Shown here: one piece after another, positions 43,401 through 52,273 of the stretch | How positions within the stretch are numbered: position 1 is the first letter of the stretch | Layout: each line of letters begins with the position of its first letter | Source of the DNA: JBBAEA01 sp041656175 | GTDB taxonomy: Bacteria > Myxococcota_A > Bradymonadia > UBA4248 | Assembly (NCBI GenBank): GCA_041656175.1 | Contig: JBBAEA010000001.1 | Location: 35,691 to 99,690, forward strand | Length of the DNA: 64,000 nt | Direction of reading: 5' to 3' | Notes under the pieces: model-generated | What the model was told of the DNA's origin: nothing | What the model saw: only the letters and a program-made list of their open reading frames with translations | The model's database searches: none | Program-made: the position numbers and the translations under genes

Positions 43401-44558
43401 GAGCTTATTATAGATGAAGGGTTTAAAGAGTTCCAATGCCATCTTTTTGGGTAGACCGCATTGGTGTAATCGCAGCTCGGGGCCAACAACGATAACGGAG
43501 CGACCCGAGTAGTCCACGCGCTTACCGAGAAGGTTCTGGCGGAAGCGTCCGTGTTTGCCCTTGAGCATGTCCGAGAGCGATTTTAGCGCACGTTTATTGG
43601 GACCAAGTATAGTTTTACCGCGACCGTTATCGAAAAGACCATCGACGGCTTCTTGGAGCATGCGCTTTTCGTTGCGAACGATAATTTCGGGAGCGCTTAA
43701 GTCGATGAGACGTCTCAAGCGGTTGTTGCGGTTGATGACGCGTCGATACAAATCGTTCAGATCCGATGTTGCAAAGCGGCCACCATCGAGTGGAACAAGC
43801 GGGCGTAGATCGGGTGGGATTACGGGGATAACTTCTAGAACCATCCACTCCGGCATATTGCGGCTAGTACGGAAGGCTTCAATGACTTTAAGGCGCTTTG
43901 CAATTTTTTTGCGCTTAGCGTCGCTGGTGGCCTCTTTCATCTCATGGCGAAGCATCATGGCTTCTTCATCAATGCGGATATTCGCTAAAAGCTGGTGTAT
44001 CGCCTCCGCCCCCATCTTCGCTTCAAACGCGTCCTCGCCATATTCCTCGACGTAGCTGCTATACTTTTGCTCTGAGAGGATCTCGCCTTGCTCAAGCGGC
44101 GTTGCCATGGGGTCAACAACGATATAGCTCGCACAATAAAGTACTTTTTCGAGGTCCTTTAGCGTGATATCAAGCATGTTGCCGATACGCGAGGGCATGC
44201 TTTTGAGGAACCAAATATGTGCCACAGGCGTGGCTAATTTAATATGACCCAAGCGCTCGCGTCGAACCTTTGATTGAATAACATCAACCCCGCACTTTTC
44301 GCATTGATGGCCGCGGTGTTTCATTCGTTTGTATTTACCGCAATTGCACTCATAGTCTTTGACAGGCCCAAAGATTTTGGCACAGAAAAGACCGTCTTTT
44401 TCGGGCTTAAAAGTGCGGTAGTTGATCGTTTCAGGCTTCTTTACTTCGCCGCTGCTCCAATCGAGAATCGTTTTGGGGCTAGCCAAGCTAATGCCCATAG
44501 CGGTAAAGGCTGTGGGATCCTTTGGACGATCAAAAGCATTATAATTGATATCTGTCAC
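40467..44558 (-). CDS. rpoC: DNA-directed RNA polymerase subunit beta'
   Basis: The start is a GTG at 44558 with GAGGT 7 nt upstream, giving V/M-T-D-I-N-Y; a frame from 44597 adds 13 unlikely residues. 1363 residues, normal for the family. The N-terminal zinc site is [20 protein letters not shown]. The catalytic loop is [12 protein letters not shown]. The second zinc cluster begins [18 protein letters not shown]. The trigger loop region [20 protein letters not shown] is intact. It forms the active centre of RNA polymerase with RpoB. It lies 217 bp downstream of rpoB on the same strand. Confidence 0.98.
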   Translation of the reverse strand: [1363 protein letters not shown]

Positions 44559-44742
44559 GTTTGACCTCGTATAATATGGCCGTTGCCACAATGTCATGCG
44601 ATGTACAATATTCTATATATCGCGATTATGATAATACTTTATATTTAATACAAGCGTTTTTGCCTACTATTACGTGTTAAAACGACTGTTTGCTAAGATC
44701 TCGATAAATCGACGTATTCGTCTAAACCGTTTTTGAGCCTTG

Positions 44743-44767
44743 CGCCACGCGGGCTAAGCCCGCGGCG
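44743..44767 (-). other. Hairpin between rpoB and rpoC
   Basis: CGCCGCGGGC-TTA-GCCCGCGTGGCG on the minus strand forms a strong stem 8 bp after the rpoB stop, without a U-tract. It may be an RNA-processing or stabilising element between the two cistrons rather than a terminator. Confidence 0.5.
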
Positions 44768-44775
44768 TAAAACGT

Positions 44776-47700
44776 CTAGAGCTTGCGCCCGTTAAGGACA
44801 AGATCTTTGTTCTCCGAGAGTGTTGCGTCCAAACAGAGTGATTGGAGCTCTTTAACGAGTACGTTAAAGGACTCAGGCAATCCTGCTTCTAGCGCAAAAT
44901 CACCCTTAACAATCGACTCATACATGCGTGTACGCCCTAATACGTCGTCGGATTTTACGGTCAAAAACTCTTGCAGCGAGTAAGCCGCGCCATAAGCCAT
45001 CATAGCCCAGACCTCCATTTCACCGAGGCGCTGCCCACCGAACTGCGTTTTACCACCGAGCGGTTGCTGCGTAACCAAGCTGTAGGGCCCAATTGAGCGA
45101 GCGTGGATCTTCTCATCGACCAAGTGGTGCAGCTTGAGCATGTACATAATTCCCACCGTGACGTCGCGCGCGAAGGCTTCACCCGTTCTTCCATCAAAGA
45201 GCGTGGATTGTGCGCTTTTTCGCAGCCCGCTCTGTTCGAGTAGTTCGTGAATCTCCTCCTCGCTGGCTCCGTCAAAGACTGGCGTTGCTACGTGGATTCC
45301 GTGGCGGCATTTTTTGGCAAATTCGATGAGGTTGTCCTCATCCAGACTATCGAGCAACTCAACGCTACTCTTGTCAGGGTAAGCCTCTTTGAGTGCGCTG
45401 CGAAGCTTCTCGCAGTGATCCTTGCGAGCGCTTTGCAAGAGCTCATTGATCTTATTGCCTACACCGCGCGCGCCCCAGCCAAGGTGAACTTCGAGGATTT
45501 GGCCGATGTTCATTCGGGAGGGAACGCCGAGCGGGTTAAGGACGAAGTCGACTGGCGTGCCATCTTCGAGGAAAGGCATGTCTTCGATGGGCAAAATTTG
45601 GGAAACAACGCCTTTGTTACCATGGCGTCCCGCCATCTTATCGCCAACCTGAATTTTACGCTTAATCGCTACGCTAACCTTAACCGTCTTAACGACGCCA
45701 GGAGGTAGCTCGTCGCCCTTTTCGAGTTTAGCGATCTTGTCATCGAAGTAGTCCTTAGTCTCTTCACACTGTTGCTCGACGTGGGCTAGGATCTTCTCGA
45801 TATTTCCCTCGACAGTCGGGTTTTTGATCGCGATGTGTTTCCAGTAGTGGCGCGGGATTTCGTCGAGTATTTCGCCGCTAAGTTTGACGCCCTTGTTGAT
45901 AAGCGTCTTTTTGTCTTCGTCGATGAGTTTTGCCGTGGTCGTTTGTCCGATTAAGAACTCCTTCATACGAAGGTATGCGCTATCGCGGATGATCTTAATC
46001 TGAACGTTCATGTCACTGAGCAAGCGCTCCGTTTCTTGCGCTTCAACCTCGCGCATACGTTCGTCGTTGTCTTCACGTTTACGGCTAAAGACGCGTGCAT
46101 CTATAACAGTGCCAATTACCCCTGGCGGAACGCGCTGGGAACTATCTCGCACATCGCCCGCCTTCTCACCAAAGATCGCGCGAAGCAGCTTCTCTTCTGG
46201 GGATAACTGCGTTTCGCCCTTAGGCGTTACTTTTCCAACTAAAATATCGCCAGGCTTAATTTCAGCGCCAATACGAACGATACCCGACTCATCGAGATCT
46301 TTGAGGGCATCGTCCCCAACGTTGGGGAGGTCACGCGTGATCTCTTCTTTCCCCATCTTCGTGTCGCGCGCTACACACTCAAACTCCTCGATGTGGATTG
46401 ACGTGTAAACATCGTCAATGAGCATACGCTCGCTGAGTAAGATGGAGTCCTCAAAGTTGTAGCCACCCCACGGCAAGAACGCCACTACAACATTCTTACC
46501 CAAAGCAAGCTCGCCGCAATCCGTTGAGGGGCCGTCTGCTACGACCTCGCCTACCTCAACGCGCTCGCCGAGCTTAACGACGGGAACTTGGTTAAAACAT
46601 GTCCCTTGGTTGGAGCGTTTGTACTTGTAGAGATTGTAAATATCAGGTTTTACGCTTAAGTCGTTTTCGTCGCGATCTGGCCTTACAACGATGCGCGAGG
46701 CATCCACCGATTCAACGATACCAGCGCGGCGCGCATTCTGCGCAACCCCGCTATCGCGAGCGACCAGGTGCTCCATTCCAGTGCCTACGAGCGGCGCTTC
46801 GGCGCGCAGCAACGGGACTGCTTGACGTTGCATGTTCGCGCCCATGAGTGCGCGGTTCGCGTCGTCGTTCTCTAAAAACGGTACAAGCGCAGCAGCCACC
46901 GAAACCAGCTGGTTTGGCGAAACGTCGATGTAGTCGATTTCATCGGGGCTAACCACGACCAAGTCGCCGTTTTCGTGGCACTCAATCATGTCGCCAACAA
47001 GACGCCCTTCAGCGTCGGTTGCGACGTTGGCAGGACTAATGCGGTTCTCCTCCTCTTCGAGTGCAGATAAGTACACCACCTCATCGGTGATCTTGCGATC
47101 CCTTACGCGTTGATACGGCGTTTCGATAAAGCCATTGTCGTTGACGCGCGCAAAAGTCGATAACGACGCGATAAGTCCGATGTTTGGCCCCTCCGGCGTT
47201 TCGATCGGGCAAATTCGACCATAGTGTGTAGGGTGAACGTCGCGAACCTCAAAGCTCGCCCGCTCTCGAGTGAGACCGCCAGGTCCCAATGCTGAAAGAC
47301 GACGTTTGTGTGTTAGTTCGCTAAGCGGGTTGGTTTGATCCATAAACTGCGATAGCTGATTGGAACCAAAATACTCGCGCACAACCGCGCTAACGGGCTT
47401 AGAGTTAATGAGATCATGCGGACGAATCGCATCGGTTGCTTGCGTCGAACTCATGCGCTCTTTAATCGCACGCTCCATACGCGTTAATCCATTGCGATAC
47501 TGATTCTCAAGTAGCTCCCCGACCGCACGAACACGGCGATTACCCAAGTGGTCAATATCATCGGCAACGCCCTTGCCCTGCGCCAAGTCGATTAAGCAGC
47601 GCACCGTTTCGACGATATCGTCGGGTGTTAACACCGTGTGATCCAACGGCGTCTTGAGGTGGAACTTGTGATTGAGTTTTAGCCTACCTACGCGCGACAA

Positions 47701-48912
47701 ATCATAGCGTTCAGGGCTAAAAAATAGGCTATTAAAAAGGTTATCGGCCATCTCTTGGGTCGGCGGATCACCGGGACGCGTTCGCAGGTAAATTTCCGTA
47801 CGCGCGTTCTCCGTCGAACACTTATCAACCGCTAGAGTGTTACTGATTTGACGACCTACATTGATACCATCATCATCAAAATAGACCACTTCTATTTCGT
47901 TGATCCCCGCTTCACGCAAATCATCAATAACCTCGGGCGTGATCTCGCCGTTGCACTCCAGAATCACTTCGCCATCTTCATTATAATAGTCGACGACGCT
48001 CACACGCGTATAAAGGGTCTCCTCCGACATCGCCACGCGCGGAATCCCCGCTGCGAGCACACGCTTGAGATTGCCCCTGTTAAATTTGCGCTTCTCTTTG
48101 ACCAAAACGTCGCCCGTCTCCGGATCCACAACGTCCGCACTCGCGCGCTGATTGAGCAGTAAATCTCTATTCACATCGCGACTAAAACTACCGTCTTCTT
48201 CAAAATAGACCTTTTCGACGTCGTAGTACATGCGAAGCAGTTCTTCGGTAGAATAACCAAGCGCACGAAGTAAAATCGTTGCTGGCATCTTTTTGCGGCG
48301 ATCTATTCGCACATGTAGAATGTCCTTCGAATCAAATTCAAATTCCATCCAAGACCCGCGATACGGAATGATCCGCGCTGAAAAGCTGAGCTTACCCGAC
48401 GCAGACGACTTGCCACCGTCATCACTAAAAAACGCACCAGGCGAGCGATGTAACTGACTAACCACAACGCGCTCGGTACCGTTAATAATGAAGGTACCCT
48501 CGTCGGTCATGAGCGGAATCGCTCCAAAATACACCTGCTGCTCCTGAATATCGCGAATGCTCCGCGTCCCATCGTCATCCTTGTCGAACATGGTCAAACG
48601 CACGTCCACCTTCACAGGCGCCTCATACGTCATACCACGCGAATGGCACTCCTCAACATCATATTTGGGCTCCTCAAGCGTATAGCTCACAAAACTCAGC
48701 TCGCTCGTCTCATTATAATGCGTAATCGGAAAAACGCTCTTAAAGACGCCCTGCAAACCCGTATTCGTGCGCTCACTAGGCGCAACGTCCGCTTGCAAAA
48801 AATTCTCATACGAGCGGCGCTGCACATCAATTAAATTGGGAACGTCCACGATGCACTTGGCGGTTGCAAAGCTACGCCGCGCTCTGAAGTTAGACTGTAT
48901 CACAGATGCCAT
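44776..48912 (-). CDS. rpoB: DNA-directed RNA polymerase subunit beta
   Basis: 1378 residues; ATG 48912 follows AGGAG. The rifampicin-pocket region reads FGSNQLSQFMDQTNPLSELT, then HKRRLSALGPGGLTRERASF. It keeps the residues equivalent to E. coli Asp516, His526 and Ser531, the susceptible type. The C-terminal part has GGKTQFGGQRLGEMEVWAMM and AYGAAYSLQEFLTVKSDD, both standard. In most bacteria rpoB follows rplJ-rplL; here an HP palindrome and dnaB lie upstream, with no ribosomal protein gene. A terminator-like hairpin sits in the 5' leader. Confidence 0.98.
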   Translation of the reverse strand: MASVIQSNFRARRSFATAKCIVDVPNLIDVQRRSYENFLQADVAPSERTNTGLQGVFKSVFPITHYNETSELSFVSYTLEEPKYDVEECHSRGMTYEAPVKVDVRLTMFDKDDDGTRSIRDIQEQQVYFGAIPLMTDEGTFIINGTERVVVSQLHRSPGAFFSDDGGKSSASGKLSFSARIIPYRGSWMEFEFDSKDILHVRIDRRKKMPATILLRALGYSTEELLRMYYDVEKVYFEEDGSFSRDVNRDLLLNQRASADVVDPETGDVLVKEKRKFNRGNLKRVLAAGIPRVAMSEETLYTRVSVVDYYNEDGEVILECNGEITPEVIDDLREAGINEIEVVYFDDDGINVGRQISNTLAVDKCSTENARTEIYLRTRPGDPPTQEMADNLFNSLFFSPERYDLSRVGRLKLNHKFHLKTPLDHTVLTPDDIVETVRCLIDLAQGKGVADDIDHLGNRRVRAVGELLENQYRNGLTRMERAIKERMSSTQATDAIRPHDLINSKPVSAVVREYFGSNQLSQFMDQTNPLSELTHKRRLSALGPGGLTRERASFEVRDVHPTHYGRICPIETPEGPNIGLIASLSTFARVNDNGFIETPYQRVRDRKITDEVVYLSALEEEENRISPANVATDAEGRLVGDMIECHENGDLVVVSPDEIDYIDVSPNQLVSVAAALVPFLENDDANRALMGANMQRQAVPLLRAEAPLVGTGMEHLVARDSGVAQNARRAGIVESVDASRIVVRPDRDENDLSVKPDIYNLYKYKRSNQGTCFNQVPVVKLGERVEVGEVVADGPSTDCGELALGKNVVVAFLPWGGYNFEDSILLSERMLIDDVYTSIHIEEFECVARDTKMGKEEITRDLPNVGDDALKDLDESGIVRIGAEIKPGDILVGKVTPKGETQLSPEEKLLRAIFGEKAGDVRDSSQRVPPGVIGTVIDARVFSRKREDNDERMREVEAQETERLLSDMNVQIKIIRDSAYLRMKEFLIGQTTTAKLIDEDKKTLINKGVKLSGEILDEIPRHYWKHIAIKNPTVEGNIEKILAHVEQQCEETKDYFDDKIAKLEKGDELPPGVVKTVKVSVAIKRKIQVGDKMAGRHGNKGVVSQILPIEDMPFLEDGTPVDFVLNPLGVPSRMNIGQILEVHLGWGARGVGNKINELLQSARKDHCEKLRSALKEAYPDKSSVELLDSLDEDNLIEFAKKCRHGIHVATPVFDGASEEEIHELLEQSGLRKSAQSTLFDGRTGEAFARDVTVGIMYMLKLHHLVDEKIHARSIGPYSLVTQQPLGGKTQFGGQRLGEMEVWAMMAYGAAYSLQEFLTVKSDDVLGRTRMYESIVKGDFALEAGLPESFNVLVKELQSLCLDATLSENKDLVLNGRKL

Positions 48913-48945
48913 TTCATCTCCTAGGAAACAGGCCGAATATTATTC

Positions 48946-48968
48946 TAAAAATCGCATGCCAGCATGCG
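48946..48968 (-). promoter_or_regulatory. Attenuator-like hairpin in the rpoB leader
   Basis: On the minus strand a perfect palindrome, CGCATGC-TG-GCATGCG, is followed by AUUUUUAG, about 35 nt upstream of the rpoB ATG. It resembles a weak intrinsic terminator inside the leader and could attenuate or modulate rpoBC transcription. Confidence 0.45.
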
Positions 48969-49296
48969 TAACATGCGAAATATTGCTAAACTATCGAATT
49001 TTTAGCGCTTACCAGCAAAGCGAGCAAAATCGCCTATGGTTTCTAAACTTATCTACTAAAACCAAAACCATCATCGCTGGTCTCATTCTCATTGCGCTAC
49101 TCCACACTATGCAATTTGCGTACCGTTGGCACCCGTGCACGAGTGCGACGCAAAAATCGCTTGGCATTCATTCTACTTTGGGTTAAAATTCACACCCCAA
49201 CCCAAAGCTGAAGATACTTATTGAAGGAAATCCACTTTGTCAAGTTTTTCAAAAAGAAAAACGACAGTTTCATGCCAATTTGCAAAATATTTTTGT

Positions 49297-49444
49297 GGGG
49301 GGCTACTGCGCCCCCCTACGCGCGGGCTTCCTCGCAAAATTCGCAACAAACGCTTTATAAACTGCCTTGTTTCGGCTATTCGCCGAACCAAGGCAGTTTA
49401 TGCGTTTGTAACGTCTTTTTCTCGGCGATCCCGCGCTACCCCCC
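49297..49444 (-). repeat. HP palindromic element, copy 8
   Basis: Reverse orientation. GGGGGGC ... GCGCCCCCC (49297-49316), CTACGCGCGGGCTTCC, stem ACGCTTTATAAACTGCCTT against AAGGCAGTTTATGCGT, and a loop TTTCGGCTATTCGCCGAAC that is the reverse of the loop of copy 1. Right foot GGCGATCCCGCGCTACCCC. It lies between dnaB and rpoB. The rest of the gap (48969-49296 and 49445-49576) has no supported gene. Confidence 0.88.
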
Positions 49445-49576
49445 ACCCTAGGATACTCCGTTCAATACAAAAATTGTCCTTAAAATCAAGGCAATACACA
49501 GGAAAATGGCTACTCCGGGCGCGAGCCTTTGGCGAGCTCGGGCTAGAGCTCAATAAGAGAGCAGAGTTTCTTATTT

Positions 49577-50926
49577 TTAGTAATCGCTTTCATAAGCTAA
49601 GTTTTCAAAAAGCGTGAAGGAGCCAAACCACTTTAGTTTTACTGTGCCAGTGGCGCCAGCGCGCTGCTTCGCAATGATAATTTCGGAGATACCTTTTTCT
49701 TTAGACTCGTCGTTATAGTAGTCATCGCGGTAGATAAACATGATAACGTCGGCGTCTTGTTCAATGGCACCTGATTCGCGCAAGTCCGACAGGAGCGGGC
49801 GTTTATTGGGACGTGATTCGACGGAACGGTTTAGCTGCGAGAGCGCGATCACGGGGATGCTGAGCTCTTTGGCGATGGCTTTTAGGGTTCGCGAAATTTC
49901 GGATATTTCCTGTTCTCGTGAAGCGTTTTTGCCGCTTGCGTGCATGAGTTGAAGATAGTCTACGATAATGAGCCCAATGCCTTTTTCAGCTTTAAGACGG
50001 CGCGCCTTTGCCTGTAATTTTAGTATAGGAAGCGCGGGGGTATCATCTATATATATAGCCGTTTTTCCTAGAGTGCCTGTAGTATCGACAACGCGTTTCC
50101 ACTCGGCATCGCCAAGGTAGCCGCTTCGCAGCCTATCGCCTTCGACACGGGCTTTGGAGCTTAGTATTCGCATACCGAGCTCTTCTTTCGTCATTTCGAG
50201 CGAGAAAAAAACAGCGGGAATTTGCTTGTCGACGGCGGCATTGGTCAGGAAGTTGAGTGCTAGAGCTGTTTTGCCCATGCCAGGGCGAGCGGCGAGGATG
50301 TAGAGCGCACCGTTTTGGAAACCAGCGGTTATAGAATCAAGATCTGCAAAACCCGTGCTGACCCCCGATGTTTGATTTTTATGCTCATGACGGTTCTCAA
50401 GTATACTAAAGGCGTTTTGAACGACCTCGTACATCGAGTAGTACGCTTGGCGCGACTCCGTAAGGTTTAGTGAAAAGATTTTTTGGTTGAGCTCTTCAAT
50501 AAAACCCGAGATATCCTGAGGCTGGGAGAGCGCGGTCATTTTGGCTTCATCGGCGATGCGCAAGACGTTGCGCAGGAGCGACATTTCGTGCACGATTGTC
50601 GCATATTGCCTCGCCTTGGATGCAGAAGCCACGTAATTGGGGAGTTCCGCCAAATAGTGTATGCCGCCAGCGTCTTCGAGCAGTTTTCGATTATCGATCT
50701 TGCTATAAACCGTCGCAAGATCGATGCTGCAGTTGTCGGCCATCAGCTGCTTCATGCAGGCGAAAATGCGCCTATTTAACTCCGAGTAGAAGTCTTCCAC
50801 CTCCAGCAGTTCTGCAACGACGTCAAAGACAAGATTGTCGAGTAAAATACTCCCTAGAACCGCATTCTCGGCTTCTACACTCTGCGGAATCTCAAGTGTT
50901 TGCTCAGTTTTTAAGGCGTACTGCAT
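49577..50926 (-). CDS. dnaB: Replicative DNA helicase DnaB
   Basis: ATG 50926 follows AGGA; a longer frame from 50986 lacks support. 449 residues. The N-terminal collar (PQSVEAENAVLGSILLDNLV) is followed by the RecA-like ATPase domain: Walker A ILAARPGMGKTALALNFL, FFSLEMTKEELGMRILSS, Walker B GLIIVDYLQLMHA, the conserved IPVIALSQLNRSVESR, and LSDLRESGAIEQDADVIMFI. It is a hexameric 5'-3' helicase at the replication fork. No rplI or other usual neighbour is present. No intein. Confidence 0.96.
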   Translation of the reverse strand: MQYALKTEQTLEIPQSVEAENAVLGSILLDNLVFDVVAELLEVEDFYSELNRRIFACMKQLMADNCSIDLATVYSKIDNRKLLEDAGGIHYLAELPNYVASASKARQYATIVHEMSLLRNVLRIADEAKMTALSQPQDISGFIEELNQKIFSLNLTESRQAYYSMYEVVQNAFSILENRHEHKNQTSGVSTGFADLDSITAGFQNGALYILAARPGMGKTALALNFLTNAAVDKQIPAVFFSLEMTKEELGMRILSSKARVEGDRLRSGYLGDAEWKRVVDTTGTLGKTAIYIDDTPALPILKLQAKARRLKAEKGIGLIIVDYLQLMHASGKNASREQEISEISRTLKAIAKELSIPVIALSQLNRSVESRPNKRPLLSDLRESGAIEQDADVIMFIYRDDYYNDESKEKGISEIIIAKQRAGATGTVKLKWFGSFTLFENLAYESDY

Positions 50927-51025
50927 CAAAAAAATCCTAAAACCACTGTGCCAGCGAAGCAAGCTGGTGTTGCCACCTTCTAGCACAAAATCCCAATATT
51001 GTCAGACTTTCTTTTAGAGCCAAGT

Positions 51026-51106
51026 GTAGGGGCAGCTTTGAAACCTGCCCACATAAAATCAATATATTACGCCGATGACAGTTTTAAGGGCGATAGCCCA
51101 TAAGAA
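51026..51106 (+). repeat. Element C copy 3 (partial)
   Basis: GTAGGGGCAGCTTTGAAACC followed by TGCCC, then AAAATCAATATATTAC, and the hairpin TTTTAAGGGCGATAGCCCAT. It matches the palindromic head and the tail of copy 1; the middle is shortened. The remaining gap to 51321 shows no gene. Confidence 0.55.
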
Positions 51107-51321
51107 CTGCAGCTCGCCATAGAAGCGTGAAAAGAAAGTGGTAATTTTATGCGTTCTACGTTATAGTCATTTAGTTTTTGGGGGCTTATGTCTTTGTGCG
51201 ACTCGCCTTGAGGTGATGGAGAGGGGGGGGGAAGAAATGAATATCATATGCGTTTTTGGCGAATTCTTTATGGATAACAAACTAAAGTGCCAAAAACTGT
51301 GGATTTAGCGAGGAGGAATTT

Positions 51322-51741
51322 GTGGATAAGTTACAAGTGATACAGTTAGCAGCCGAGAAGGGTGGTCCAGAGCGACGTCAAGTGCTCGAGAAACTTATGG
51401 TTTATGCTCGTGGTAAGGGCTGCCAAGTCGATGCAGGTGGCGGACGTGTTGGGGGCATCAATATTAGGTTCGGCTCTATCGGTTATGCCATCCTCGATAT
51501 TAGCACCGAGGGCGACGTCAAACTGTACGCGCAACCCCATCCGACAAAGGCCGCTCCCGAAGAATTAAGCCAAAAAATCAATGACTTCTTGGCCGAAAAC
51601 GGCGAGCAACTCAAACTCAAGAGCTTTCCTATAAATTGTCATGGTTTGTTAGTGCCAAAGGCTGAGGAAATTCCTTTAGATGCGCTGATTGGGTTTTTGG
51701 AATTCTCTTTGCAGTGTATTATGGAAACGTACTACAGTTAG
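51322..51741 (+). CDS. Conserved-looking small cytosolic protein of unknown function
   Basis: 139 residues from a GTG with a perfect AGGAGG site 5 nt upstream, implying strong translation. No signal or membrane segment. Segments LEKLMVYARGKGCQVDAGGG, then GINIRFGSIGYAILDIS, and LYAQPHPTKAAPEELSQKIN suggest an alpha/beta fold. I cannot name the family. It stands alone between the divergent dnaB gene and the degraded island. Confidence 0.65.
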   Translation: MDKLQVIQLAAEKGGPERRQVLEKLMVYARGKGCQVDAGGGRVGGINIRFGSIGYAILDISTEGDVKLYAQPHPTKAAPEELSQKINDFLAENGEQLKLKSFPINCHGLLVPKAEEIPLDALIGFLEFSLQCIMETYYS

Positions 51742-51825
51742 AACTAGTGTATAAAATAAGAAATTGCAGTTTTTGTGATTTTAGGCTGCATTTTTAGGAT
51801 AGATTGAGTAGGCGCCAATGCATAA

Positions 51826-51974
51826 GGGGGGGGAGACCGAGACCCCCGAAATAAAACGCCCTAGAAGCACAAAAAATGCGCTGAATGAGCGGTTTTAGCA
51901 AATACAGCGCATTTTTTATAGTGCTTCTTGGCGTTTTATGAGGAGGCTCGGGCGTGGGGGGCGCTTTAGCCCCC
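51826..51974 (+). repeat. HP palindromic element, copy 9 (CCGAG/CTCGG foot class)
   Basis: The foot reads GGGGAGACCGAGACCCC against GAGGCTCGGGCGTGGGG, a third pairing class. The stem is the most regular of all: ATAAAACGCC/GGCGTTTTAT, AGAAGCAC/GTGCTTCT and AAAAAATGCGCTG/CAGCGCATTTTTT, all perfect. The loop is AATGAGCGGTTTTAGCAAAT. It ends in GGGGGGC ... GCCCCC (51956-51974). The left GTAG is replaced here by GGAG. Confidence 0.88.
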
Positions 51975-52011
51975 ACAAAAATATTAATCTCAAGATGGGA
52001 GTGCCCACGCG

Positions 52012-52140
52012 ATGCAAGAGCCTAAGTCTGAAATTTGGGAACAGATCGCGACGTCGCAAAGCCACGCAGTCATTGAGGCAAGTGCGGGAACGGGTAAGTC
52101 GTTCACGGTGGCGAAGTTGGTGGCGCGGCGCGTTTGTTGA
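52012..52140 (+). pseudogene. N-terminal remnant of a RecB/UvrD-like helicase
   Basis: 42 codons from ATG 52012: MQEPKSEIWEQIATSQSHAV, then IEASAGTGKSFTVAKLVARR and V-C, then a stop. I-E-A-S-A-G-T-G-K-S is the Walker A signature of RecB/AddA-type UvrD helicases (consensus E-A-S-A-G-T-G-K-T). The remaining roughly 1000 codons are absent and no continuation is visible in other frames. It starts 37 bp after an HP element and is followed by the Rpn nuclease gene, so a deletion or insertion probably removed the rest. Confidence 0.65.
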
Positions 52141-52273
52141 TCCAGTCCGCTTCCTCAATGAAACTGAGTGTGGCGAGAGTCGAAGTACTGGCAGCCAAGG
52201 TTGAACTTTGCCTAACTTTTCCTACTTTGCTCAAGCAACTTTTTTGTCAATTTTAGCAATGATCAGGGTATCC

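Noticed and set aside
49221..49451. Short open frames through HP elements ending in A-I-P-R-Y-P-P (also near 23.2, 28.8 and 33.7 kb)
   Set aside because: The recurring peptide is simply the translation of the conserved HP foot. The frames are not maintained between copies and lack ribosome sites.
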